64,000 nucleotides of DNA from Allostella sp. ATCC 35155 (GTDB taxonomy: Bacteria > Pseudomonadota > Alphaproteobacteria > ATCC43930 > Allostellaceae), in contig AP019701.1 in the NCBI GenBank assembly GCA_006738865.1, positions 4,212,001 through 4,276,000 on the forward strand, given 5' to 3'. Of this stretch, positions 8,091 to 15,586 are shown one piece after another. Positions within the stretch are counted from its first letter, which is position 1, and the number at the start of each line of letters is the position of its first letter. The notes under the pieces are model-generated. The model was not told the origin of the DNA, did not search any database, and was given only the letters and a program-made list of their open reading frames with translations. The translations under genes and the position numbers were made by a program.

Positions 8091-8467
8091 CGGCGGACAT
8101 CCTCGGCATCCACCATGTCCAGGTGACCGTCCCGGCCGGACGGATGGCCGATGCCCTGCGCTTCTACGGCAAAACCCTCGGGCTCGAGAAAATCGCCCAG
8201 CCGGCACGCGAGCAGCCCGAGCCCGGTGCCTGGTACCGGGTGGGCAACGCGGAACTGCACCTGCGGGCCGAGGCGGAGGGCGCAACGGACACGGCCCCCA
8301 GCCGCCGCCACGTCGCCTTCGCCGTGGTGGACCTCGAGCACATCCGGCAGGCGCTGACGGCGGCCGGCGCCGAGTTCCTGCCCGACACGCGGCCGGCCCC
8401 GGGCCTGCGCCGGCTCTTCGTGCGCGACCCGGGCGGCAACCGGGTGGAACTTATCGAGCGGTCGTAG
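8087..8467 (+). CDS. VOC / glyoxalase-fold family protein
   Basis: A 126-residue single-chain vicinal oxygen chelate protein. Likely metal ligands are His in GIHHVQVTVP at the start and Glu in GNRVELIERS at the end; the middle contains RRHVAFAVVDLE. The family includes glyoxalases, dioxygenases and drug-binding proteins, and the sequence does not discriminate between them. The start overlaps the ankyrin stop as ATGA, indicating translational coupling. Its stop lies only two bases from the stop of the convergent gene on the other strand. Confidence 0.8.
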   Translation: MTADILGIHHVQVTVPAGRMADALRFYGKTLGLEKIAQPAREQPEPGAWYRVGNAELHLRAEAEGATDTAPSRRHVAFAVVDLEHIRQALTAAGAEFLPDTRPAPGLRRLFVRDPGGNRVELIERS

Positions 8468-8469
8468 CC

Positions 8470-8844
8470 CTATCCCAGCCCCGGAACCGGGCGCACCTGG
8501 ACGACGACCAGCGGGTGCGTCTCCCCGTCCGGTTCCCGCACCGAGACGTACTCGCCCTCGACGAAGCGATGATCCTCCAGCCGGTGGATGGCCTCGTCGT
8601 CCTCGGCTCCCGGCTCGTAGGAGAAGGCCCAGCGCTCGCTGCGGGTGCGGACCAGCTGGCCCGTCTGGTCGTCCTCGCCCTTCCAGAAGCGGTGGACGGT
8701 GCAGATCTGGCGGTTGGCGCGCCACGCCTCGACATCCAGGCGGCCGTCGGCGGTGAGGGGCGCCACCAGCTCGTAGCCGTGGGCATGGCTGCCCTCCGGG
8801 TAGTCCTTGGTGCGGGCGAGTTCGAGACGGATTCGTCGCAGCAT
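8470..8844 (-). CDS. Conserved small protein of unknown function
   Basis: A soluble 124-residue protein opening MLRRIRLELARTKDYPEGS, with many charged and aromatic residues, no signal peptide and no membrane segment. I do not recognise a named domain. It is last in a minus-strand run: phosphotransferase/kinase, universal stress protein, then this gene 14 bases after the stress-protein stop, so it is probably co-transcribed with them. The ATG at 8844 is the first that gives a compact protein; the frame is open far upstream but antisense to the stress-protein gene. A stress-related accessory role is only guilt by association. Confidence 0.6.
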   Translation of the reverse strand: MLRRIRLELARTKDYPEGSHAHGYELVAPLTADGRLDVEAWRANRQICTVHRFWKGEDDQTGQLVRTRSERWAFSYEPGAEDDEAIHRLEDHRFVEGEYVSVREPDGETHPLVVVQVRPVPGLG

Positions 8845-8858
8845 GTCCGGGATTGCCT

Positions 8859-9737
8859 TCAATGGGTCATGAGCAGTGGCAGGTTCGACGCGAATATGGC
8901 GTCGATGGTCGCCCCGCCGAAGATCATCTCGCGCAGCCGGCTGTGACCATAGCCGCCCATCACCAACAGGTCGGCGCCCTCCCCGGTTGCCGCATCGAGC
9001 AGGGCCTGGCCGATGCCGGCGTCTTCGGACCGGAAGCGGTGAACGGTCGGGGCGAGGCCGCGCCATGCCAGCATCGCCGCCAGGTCGTCGGCCGAGGCGC
9101 CGTCGACGGCGGCGCCGTCGCCCTCCAGGATCACGACCGACTGCGCCTTCGCCAGGAAGGGGCCGGCCGAGGCGACGGCGCGCGCCGCCGCGGTGCTGCC
9201 GTTCCAGGCGATCGCGACCCGCGTCGCGAGCGACGGGCCCAGCGTCGGCGGCGAGACCAGGACCGGCCGGCCGCTCTCCATCAGGGCCGCTTCCAGCGTC
9301 GTTTCCGGCGCGACGTCGGCGTCGTCGCCGGGGCGGCCGACGACGATCAGGTCGAAGAGCCGGCCGCGCGTGGCGACCACCTCGTCCTCGCGGCCGACGA
9401 GACTGCGCCAGCCGAGGGTCAGGGCCCGGGCGGCCGCATCGGGCGGCGGCGGCCGGTCCGTGCAGGGCAGCGACCCCGCCGCGACGCGGACGTCGAAGGC
9501 CGCCCGCGCCCGCTCGGCCCGGCGTGCGGCGTCCCGGGCGGCGGCCTCGATCAGATCCTCGATCATCGAGGCGGTGCTGGCCTCGCCGACCATCGGCACC
9601 GCCTCGCGCGGGTCGGGGGCGACATGCAGCGCCTCGATATGGGCGCCCGCCCGCCGTCCGACCAGGATCGCGGCATCGAGCGCGCTGTCGCCGCTGGCGC
9701 CGCCGCTCATCGGCACCAGGATCGTCCGGATCGCCAT
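8859..9737 (-). CDS. Universal stress protein with two Usp domains
   Basis: A 292-residue UspA-family protein, about twice the single-domain length. Domain 1 starts at AIRTILVPMSGG and domain 2 near ATRVAIAWNGS. The second domain keeps the nucleotide-binding loop VMGGYGHSRLREMIFGGAT, so it probably binds ATP; the loop is not evident in the first. The start at 9737 has GGAGGGGGAG directly upstream. Alternative in-frame ATGs at 9755 and 9770 have weaker sites. The gene follows the kinase by 47 bases and precedes a small conserved gene by 14. The likely role is stress survival, through binding nucleotide and partner proteins. Confidence 0.88.
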   Translation of the reverse strand: MAIRTILVPMSGGASGDSALDAAILVGRRAGAHIEALHVAPDPREAVPMVGEASTASMIEDLIEAAARDAARRAERARAAFDVRVAAGSLPCTDRPPPPDAAARALTLGWRSLVGREDEVVATRGRLFDLIVVGRPGDDADVAPETTLEAALMESGRPVLVSPPTLGPSLATRVAIAWNGSTAAARAVASAGPFLAKAQSVVILEGDGAAVDGASADDLAAMLAWRGLAPTVHRFRSEDAGIGQALLDAATGEGADLLVMGGYGHSRLREMIFGGATIDAIFASNLPLLMTH

Positions 9738-9784
9738 CTCCCCCTCCACCGCCATCTCGCCTTCCAACATCGTCTCGTTCGATC

Positions 9785-11437
9785 CTAAGGGCCGGGTGCA
9801 TCCCGGCATTGAGCCATGTCAAGGACCGCCGCCTCGTCCAGCCCGAGCAGGCGGCCGACGGTCGCGGCGACCTCGGCCGGACCCGACGCTGCCGCGACCC
9901 GCCGCCACGCGACCTCGCCCAGGGCATAGCGCAGCTGCTGCCGAACGATGTCGGCCGTGGCGTCGGAGACGTCGCCCTGCCGCCGCTCGACCCGCTCGAT
10001 CAGGGCGCCGGCCGGTGCATCGAGCCACAGGCCGGCGAAGGGCACGCCGAGCCGGTGCGCCACCGCCTCGACCGCCGCCCGCTCCTCGGGCCGGGCATGG
10101 ACGGCATCGACGATGACGGTGCGGCCGGCGGCGAGCACCGTCGCCGCGGCGTGCCGCAATGCCTCGTAGACGCGTTCCGACATGCCGGCCGCGTAGGCTT
10201 CGGGCCCGGCCCGCTCGGCGGGGTCGATGCCGGCCAGGCGCTTGCGCACGACATCGCTGCGCAGCACCAGGGCGCCCGGCGCCGCACCGATCCAGGGGGC
10301 GAGTGCGCGGGCCACGGTCGACTTGCCGGATCCGGACAGCCCGCCCACCGCCACCAGCCGCGGCGGCACCCGTTCGAGCAGCCGACAGGCGAGGTCGAGA
10401 TAGCGCCGCGCGGCGCGGACATGCGGGGCGGGATCCTCAGCGCCGTCCGCGATCGCCGCCGAGACATGGGCGCGGATCGCGGCCCGCATCGACAGGCCGA
10501 GCGGCAGCAACGCCAGCCCGGCGAGATCGCCCGTGCGCTCGACATAGCGTTCGAGGAAGCGATTAGCATGGCGGACGAAGTCGCGGGCCAGCAGGTCCAT
10601 GACGAGGAAGGCGATGTCGTAGACCGTGTCGATGGCGGTCAGCCGCTCGTCGAACTCGAGCGCGTCGAAGAGGCGCGGCCGGCCGTCGACGAGGCAGATG
10701 TTGCCGAGATGGAGATCGCCATGGGCGAGGCGCACGAAGCCCTCCCGCCGCCGCCGCTCGAGCAGCGGGGCCGCCGCCTCCAGTGCGGCCAGCGTCGCCG
10801 TCGTCAATCCCTCGGCCGCGGCGGGGTCGAGCACCGCGGCCCGGTCGGCCATGGCCCGGGCGTTGGTCTCGACCACCCGTCGCATCGCCTCGGCGCCGCC
10901 GCGGTCGGGCCGCGGCTCGGCCGCGCCATGGAAGGCCGCGACATGGTCGGCCAGCGCCTCGACGAGGCCGAGGTCGATGCGGCCGACCTCGGCCAGGCGG
11001 TCGAGCACCTGGTTCTCGTCGAACCGACGCATGCGGACGAGCCAGTCGATGGCCGCCCCCTCGCCGCCGATCCGCGGCTGTCCGTCGGGCCCGCACGTCA
11101 CCGGCACCACTGCCTCGTAGATCTCGGGCGCGGTCCGGCGGTTGAGGCGGATCTCGGCCTCGCAGGCCAGGCGCCGCTCCTCGACGGTCGAGAAATCGAG
11201 ATAGGGGAAGCGCACGGCCCGCTTCAGCTTCCAGGCCCGCTCGCCGGCGAGGAAGACGATGGCCGCATGGGTGCGGACCTGCCGCACCGCCGCGCCGCCA
11301 TGGGTCGCGGGGTCGGCCAGCATCGCCCGCGTCGCGCGCTGCGCGGCCTCGTCCTGCCCCCCCGCCGCGACGGCTCCGACGCGATCGGCTGCGGTGCCCT
11401 CGGCTGCGGCTTCGGCGTTTGCGCCCGCCATCGTCAC
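9785..11437 (-). CDS. Fusion of aminoglycoside-phosphotransferase-like and P-loop kinase domains
   Basis: A 550-residue cytosolic two-domain protein. The N-terminal part has a phosphotransferase fold with the catalytic-loop motif HGDLHLGN at His239 and the metal-binding region LFDALEFDERL. The C-terminal part is a small P-loop kinase with Walker A GGLSGSGKS, lysine at about 372, followed by LRSDVVRKRLAG as in gluconate- or zeta-type kinases. Proteins with this architecture are widespread and poorly characterised; the aminoglycoside name reflects fold, not proven resistance. It is first in the operon with a universal stress protein and a small conserved gene. Its start lies 35 bases from the divergent agmatinase start; a second ATG at 11431 is possible. 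Confidence 0.85.
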   Translation of the reverse strand: MTMAGANAEAAAEGTAADRVGAVAAGGQDEAAQRATRAMLADPATHGGAAVRQVRTHAAIVFLAGERAWKLKRAVRFPYLDFSTVEERRLACEAEIRLNRRTAPEIYEAVVPVTCGPDGQPRIGGEGAAIDWLVRMRRFDENQVLDRLAEVGRIDLGLVEALADHVAAFHGAAEPRPDRGGAEAMRRVVETNARAMADRAAVLDPAAAEGLTTATLAALEAAAPLLERRRREGFVRLAHGDLHLGNICLVDGRPRLFDALEFDERLTAIDTVYDIAFLVMDLLARDFVRHANRFLERYVERTGDLAGLALLPLGLSMRAAIRAHVSAAIADGAEDPAPHVRAARRYLDLACRLLERVPPRLVAVGGLSGSGKSTVARALAPWIGAAPGALVLRSDVVRKRLAGIDPAERAGPEAYAAGMSERVYEALRHAAATVLAAGRTVIVDAVHARPEERAAVEAVAHRLGVPFAGLWLDAPAGALIERVERRQGDVSDATADIVRQQLRYALGEVAWRRVAAASGPAEVAATVGRLLGLDEAAVLDMAQCRDAPGP

Positions 11438-11472
11438 CCCGTACGCTTGTGCCCCGTCCCTGCCACCCTACC

Positions 11473-12477
11473 ATGAGCATGACCCGCATGGCCGAGACCG
11501 GCACGCCCGTCCGCGAATCCTTTCCCCAGCCCGTCGAGGGCACGGTGATGCCGCGGTTCGCCGACATCCCGACCTTCATGCGCCTGCCCGTCGAGCGCGA
11601 CGCCGCCAGGCTCGACATCGCGCTGATCGGGGTGCCCTGGGACGGCGGCACGACCAACCGCCCAGGCGCCCGCCACGGCCCGCGCGAGATCCGCAACATG
11701 TCCTCCATGATGCGCAAGATTCACCCGGTGAGCGGCATCCAGCCCTACCGGCTGGCGCGGGTCGGCGACCATGGCGACGTGCCGGTCAACCCGGCCGACC
11801 TCACCGATACGCTGGGCCGTGTGGAACGGTTCTTCGCCCGCGTCCACGCCGCGGGGACGATCCCGCTCTCGGCCGGCGGCGACCACCTGATCACGCTGCC
11901 GATCATGCGCGCGATCGCCCGCGAGCGACCGGTCGGCATGGTCCATTTCGACGCCCATTCCGACACCTGGGACAGCTATTTCGGCGGCTACAAGTTCACC
12001 CACGGCACGCCCTTCCGGCGCGCCATCGAGGAGGGGCTGCTCGACCCGAAGCGGACCGTGCAGATCGGCATCCGCGGCTCCCTCTACAACGCCGACGACA
12101 TGGACTGGGCCCATGCGCAGGGCATCCGCGTCATCGGCATCGAGGAGTATTTCGACCTCGGCGTCGCCGCCGTGATCGCCGAGGCGCGCCGCGTCGTCGG
12201 CGACGGGCCGACCTATGTCAGCTTCGACGTCGACGGGCTCGACCCGGTCTATGCGCCAGGCACCGGCACGCCCGAGGTCGGCGGCTTCTCGACCCACGAG
12301 GCGCAGCGGATGCTGCGCGGGCTGCAGGGGCTCGACCTCGTCGGCGGCGACGTGGTCGAGGTCTCGCCGCCCTTCGACCCCAGCGGCAACACGGCGCTGG
12401 TCGGAGCCACCATGATGTTCGAGATCCTGTGCGTGCTGGCCGACGCGGTCGCCCGCCGCCGCGGAGGCTCCGCATGA
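11473..12477 (+). CDS. Agmatinase / ureohydrolase family enzyme
   Basis: Hydrolyses a guanidino compound (agmatine, guanidinobutyrate or similar) to the amine plus urea. It has 334 residues. All binuclear manganese motifs are present: AGGDHL, HFDAHSDTW and SFDVDGLDP, the last followed by YAPGTGTPEVGG, which is typical of agmatinase rather than arginase. The ATG at 11473 is the first plausible start; MTRM five codons on is an alternative. It overlaps the HDAC-family gene by four bases (ATGA), so the two are translationally coupled. Arginine-catabolic or polyamine function is well supported by family, but the exact guanidino substrate is not determined. Confidence 0.88.
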   Translation: MSMTRMAETGTPVRESFPQPVEGTVMPRFADIPTFMRLPVERDAARLDIALIGVPWDGGTTNRPGARHGPREIRNMSSMMRKIHPVSGIQPYRLARVGDHGDVPVNPADLTDTLGRVERFFARVHAAGTIPLSAGGDHLITLPIMRAIARERPVGMVHFDAHSDTWDSYFGGYKFTHGTPFRRAIEEGLLDPKRTVQIGIRGSLYNADDMDWAHAQGIRVIGIEEYFDLGVAAVIAEARRVVGDGPTYVSFDVDGLDPVYAPGTGTPEVGGFSTHEAQRMLRGLQGLDLVGGDVVEVSPPFDPSGNTALVGATMMFEILCVLADAVARRRGGSA

Positions 12478-13406
12478 CCACGCGCCTCTACACCCATCCG
12501 GCCTGCATCGCCCACGATACCGGCCCCTACCACCCCGAGCGTCCGGCGCGCCTCCAGGCGGTGCTGGAGGCGCTGGAGGCGCCCGAATTCGCCGCTCTCG
12601 AACGCCACGAGGCGCCGGAGGTCGAGATGGACGACCTGCGGCGCGTCCACCCGCAGGCGCATATCGACGCGGTGCTGGCGGCGATCCCGGCCGAAGGGCG
12701 GCGCAACATCGACCCCGACACCGTCGTCTCCCTCGGCTCGCGCGAGGCGGCCTTGCGGGCGGCGGGCGCGGTCACCGCCGCGGTCGACGCGGTGATGGCG
12801 GGTGCCGCGGCCAACGCCTTCTGCGCCGTCCGCCCGCCCGGCCACCATGCCGAGCCCGACAGGGCGATGGGGTTCTGCCTCTTCAACAACGTCGCGGTCG
12901 GGGCCTTGCGGGCCCATCAGGTGCATGGCTGCGAGCGGGTCGCCGTCATCGACTTCGACGTCCACCACGGCAACGGCACCCAGGCGATGTTCGCGCCCGA
13001 CGCGCGGCTCTTCTATGCGTCCACCCACCAGTGGCCGTTCTATCCCGGCACCGGCGCCCGCGACGAGCGCGGGGCCGCCGGCAACATCGTCAACGCGCCG
13101 CTCGGCCCCAATGCCGGCTCGGCCGACTTCCGCTTCGTGGTGGCCGAGTTCGTCCTGCCGGCGCTGGAGGAGTTCCGTCCCGACTTCCTCCTCATCTCCG
13201 CCGGCTTCGACGCCCACAACCGCGACCCGCTGGCCGCCCTCAATCTCTTCGAGGAGGACTTCGCCTGGGTCACCGACAAGCTGACCGGGCTGGCCGCCCG
13301 CCACTGCGCCGGCCGCGTCGTCTCGGTGCTGGAAGGCGGCTATGACCTGGAGGCGCTGGCGAGCTCGTCGGCGGCGCATGTGCAAAGGCTGATGGCGGCG
13401 GGGTGA
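12474..13406 (+). CDS. Histone-deacetylase-family amidohydrolase (acetylpolyamine-type candidate)
   Basis: A 310-residue zinc hydrolase of the arginase/deacetylase superfamily that removes acetyl groups from lysine-like or polyamine amines. The active-site set is complete: RPPGHHAEPDRAMGFC (tandem histidines), DFDVHHGNGTQ and AGFDAHNRDP (zinc ligands), and EGGYD (transition-state tyrosine). Bacterial members act on acetylpolyamines, acetoin-related targets or acetyl-proteins. Overlap with an agmatinase-family gene points to polyamines here, which is inference. In many alphaproteobacteria an HDAC-family gene sits directly before xseB; here 4.5 kb of other genes intervene. Confidence 0.9.
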   Translation: MTTRLYTHPACIAHDTGPYHPERPARLQAVLEALEAPEFAALERHEAPEVEMDDLRRVHPQAHIDAVLAAIPAEGRRNIDPDTVVSLGSREAALRAAGAVTAAVDAVMAGAAANAFCAVRPPGHHAEPDRAMGFCLFNNVAVGALRAHQVHGCERVAVIDFDVHHGNGTQAMFAPDARLFYASTHQWPFYPGTGARDERGAAGNIVNAPLGPNAGSADFRFVVAEFVLPALEEFRPDFLLISAGFDAHNRDPLAALNLFEEDFAWVTDKLTGLAARHCAGRVVSVLEGGYDLEALASSSAAHVQRLMAAG

Positions 13407-13434
13407 CGAACCGCGGGACGACGCGCCGCAGCGG

Positions 13435-13770
13435 TCAGGTTCCCGGAGTCGGCCTTGGCTCGACCGGCCTGCCCGTGAAGGGTGCGACCACGATTTCCCC
13501 CTCCCGTCTCCGGGTCCGGGCGATGTCGTAGCTGTTCTGCATCCGCATGAGGGTGTCCATCGAGACGCCGAACGCCTTCTCGATCCGCAGCGCCATTTCC
13601 GGCGAGAGGTTTGCGCGTTCGTTCAAGACGGCGGACAGAGCGGCACGCGTGACGCCGAGCACCCGCGCCGCGCCCGTGACGGACAGCCCGAGCGGCTCGA
13701 TGACCTCGCTCTTCACGAAGCCGCCCGGGTGGGCGGGATTCTTCATACGGATGCCCTGCACCGCACTCAT
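13435..13770 (-). CDS. higA: HigA-family antitoxin (XRE helix-turn-helix)
   Basis: A 111-residue antitoxin and DNA-binding repressor. The family signature HPGGFVKSEVIEPLGLSV leads into a helix-turn-helix (GAARVLGVTRAALSAVLNE) and the NLSPEMALRIEKAFG segment. It lies nine bases after the toxin stop on the same strand, which is the toxin-first order of HigBA modules. It should neutralise HigB and repress the operon by binding the palindrome upstream of the toxin gene. The stop faces the convergent HDAC-family gene 28 bases away. Confidence 0.9.
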   Translation of the reverse strand: MSAVQGIRMKNPAHPGGFVKSEVIEPLGLSVTGAARVLGVTRAALSAVLNERANLSPEMALRIEKAFGVSMDTLMRMQNSYDIARTRRREGEIVVAPFTGRPVEPRPTPGT

Positions 13771-13779
13771 GTCAGGCTC

Positions 13780-14070
13780 CTAATGGTAGTCCTCGTAGTC
13801 GAGGTCGACGATCTCGACCTCGCCCTGTTCGATCTGAAACGTCATCCGCCAGTTCCTGGTAACGAACAGGCTCCAGGTTCCCTTTCGGTCGCCGGAAAGC
13901 TGGTGTGCCTTCCAGCTCGGGACCGTTCGAAGCTCCTCCTCCCGCTCCATGTCCTGGAGGAAGGAGACCATCCGCCGGAGCTTCGGTACGACCGCTGGCT
14001 GCAAGCCGGTAGCGTCGTCATCCTCGATGAGGCGGCGCAGCCCTTTGTGGACGACGTTCCGAATTCTCAT
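13780..14070 (-). CDS. higB: HigB-family toxin (RelE/ParE superfamily mRNA interferase)
   Basis: A 96-residue toxin expected to cleave mRNA on the ribosome. The RelE/HigB core is visible: an N-terminal helix (HKGLRRLIEDDDATGL), a HQLSGDRKGTWSLFVT strand region, the NWRMTFQ motif and the terminal VEIVDLDYEDYH. Length is typical and nothing suggests inactivation. It is first in a two-gene operon with HigA; the promoter and operator lie in the 122 bases before it, shared with the divergent SHMT-fold gene. Confidence 0.9.
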   Translation of the reverse strand: MRIRNVVHKGLRRLIEDDDATGLQPAVVPKLRRMVSFLQDMEREEELRTVPSWKAHQLSGDRKGTWSLFVTRNWRMTFQIEQGEVEIVDLDYEDYH

Positions 14071-14099
14071 GGCTGAGCCTATCAGGGCGAGGCGATCAG

Positions 14100-14118
14100 T
14101 GTAAAGCTACACTTTACA
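14100..14118. promoter_or_regulatory. Palindromic operator upstream of higBA
   Basis: TGTAAAG (14100-14106) and CTTTACA (14112-14118) form a perfect 7-bp inverted repeat with a 5-base centre, 30 bases before the toxin start. It is strikingly AT-rich for this DNA. The position and form match an autoregulatory HigA site. It also lies in front of the divergent gene at 14193 and could affect its promoter. No certain -35/-10 pair could be picked out. Confidence 0.6.
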
Positions 14119-14192
14119 TATCGCCATTCGTTCGACACACTCGGCCGTGCTGCCGCAACGGTGGCTCTGCGGGGAACGACAGGGAGACGACG

Positions 14193-15512
14193 ATGCCCCA
14201 TCTCGAACGCCGACCGTGGGTTCCCGAGCATTGCGAAGCCTACATCCAACGCCTCGCGGCCCGGGTCGCGGCGCCGTCGGCGGCGGTGGCGGACCGGATC
14301 GAGGCGCTGATCCGGCGCAACGCCGCGATCCACGACGAGGCGTGCTTCAACCTCAACCCGGCGACCAACGTCATGAACCCGCGGGCCGAGGCGGCGCTGG
14401 CGCAGGGGCTCGGCAGCCGGCCGTCGCTGGGCTATCCCGGCGACAAGTACGAGATGGGTCTGGAGGCGATCGAGGAGATCGAGGTCATCGCGGCCGAGCT
14501 GGCGGCCGAGATCTTCGGCGCGCGTTTCGCCGAGATCCGGGTGGCATCCGGCGCGCTCGCCAATCTCTACGGCTTCATGGCGCTGGCCAAGCCGGGCGAT
14601 GCCATCATCGCGCCGCCGCCCGCCATCGGCGGACACGTCACCCATCAGGAAGCAGGCTGCGCCGGGCTCTACGGCCTGACCACCCATGCCATGCCGATCG
14701 ACGCCGGCCGCTACACCGTCGACCTCGCGGCGCTGCGCGACCTCGCCTGGACGGTGCGGCCCAAGATCATCACCGTCGGCGGCAGCCTCAACCTCGTGCC
14801 TCATCCGGTCGCGGAGATCCGCGCGATCGCCGACGCGGTCGGCGCGCGCGTGCTGTTCGACGCCGCCCACCAGTGCGGCCTCATCGCCGGCGGGGTCTGG
14901 CCGAACCCGCTGGCGGCCGGCGCGCACCTGATGACGATGAGCACCTACAAGAGCCTGGGCGGGCCCGCAGGCGGCCTCATCGTCACCGACGACGCGGCGA
15001 TCGCCGAGCGGCTCGACCACATCGCCTTCCCCGGCATGACGGCGAACTTCGATGCCGCGAAGTCGGCGGCGCTGGCGATCACGCTGCTCGACTGGCGCGA
15101 CCATGGCGCGGCCTACGCGACGGCGATGGTCGACCTCGCCGCCGCGCTGGCCGAGGCGCTGCGGGCGGAGGGACTGCCGGTCTTCGCCACCGCCGACGGC
15201 AGCACGCAGAGCCACCAGTTCGCGCTGGAGGCGGCGGCCTTCGGCGGCGGCCAGGCGGCGTCGAAGACCCTGCGCCGGGCGGGCTTCCTCGCCTGCGGCA
15301 TCGGCCTGCCGATCGACCCGGTCCCGGGCGACCTCAACGGCCTGCGCATCGGCACCCCCGAACTCGCCCGCCGCGGCGTGACCCCGGCCGACGCCCCGCG
15401 CCTTGCCGGCCTCATCGCCGAGGCCCTGCGCTCCAACGACCCCGGAACGATCGCCCCCCGCACCGCCGCCTTCCGGCGGACGTTCGCCGGCATCCGCTTC
15501 ATCAACAATTAG
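14193..15512 (+). CDS. SHMT-fold PLP enzyme lacking the usual folate-reaction residues
   Basis: A 439-residue fold-type I PLP enzyme related to serine hydroxymethyltransferase. The cofactor lysine is kept in STYKSLGGPAGG, where GlyA has THKTLRGPRGG, and FDAAHQCGLIAGG matches the cofactor aspartate/histidine block. The region that in GlyA reads KYAEGYPGKRYYGG reads here RPSLGYPGDKYEMG. The catalytic Glu and the flanking Tyr residues (Glu53, Tyr51 and Tyr61 in Bacillus SHMT numbering) are replaced by Leu, Pro and Glu. A folate-dependent serine-glycine reaction is therefore doubtful; aldolase, transaldolase or racemase chemistry is possible. The start follows GGGAGACGACG. It is flanked by HigBA and a penicillin acylase. 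Confidence 0.82.
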   Translation: MPHLERRPWVPEHCEAYIQRLAARVAAPSAAVADRIEALIRRNAAIHDEACFNLNPATNVMNPRAEAALAQGLGSRPSLGYPGDKYEMGLEAIEEIEVIAAELAAEIFGARFAEIRVASGALANLYGFMALAKPGDAIIAPPPAIGGHVTHQEAGCAGLYGLTTHAMPIDAGRYTVDLAALRDLAWTVRPKIITVGGSLNLVPHPVAEIRAIADAVGARVLFDAAHQCGLIAGGVWPNPLAAGAHLMTMSTYKSLGGPAGGLIVTDDAAIAERLDHIAFPGMTANFDAAKSAALAITLLDWRDHGAAYATAMVDLAAALAEALRAEGLPVFATADGSTQSHQFALEAAAFGGGQAASKTLRRAGFLACGIGLPIDPVPGDLNGLRIGTPELARRGVTPADAPRLAGLIAEALRSNDPGTIAPRTAAFRRTFAGIRFINN

Positions 15513-15586
15513 CGAGCCGGTTCTCCCGCGGCCGGCGGCGCCCTATCTCCCCTTCCGGACACACCGGGAAAGATGGCGGAGGCAGA

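Noticed and set aside
5037..8285. A 1082-codon minus-strand open frame
   Set aside because: Antisense to the aminotransferase, ankyrin and VOC genes, all of which have clear motifs and ribosome sites.
9785..11437. Aminoglycoside resistance gene
   Set aside because: The APH-like fold is shared by many small-molecule kinases. The fusion to a P-loop kinase and the Usp operon argue for a housekeeping or stress role.
13435..14070. HigBA as evidence for a larger mobile element or defence island
   Set aside because: No integrase, transposase, tRNA end, direct repeats or other defence genes are seen around it.
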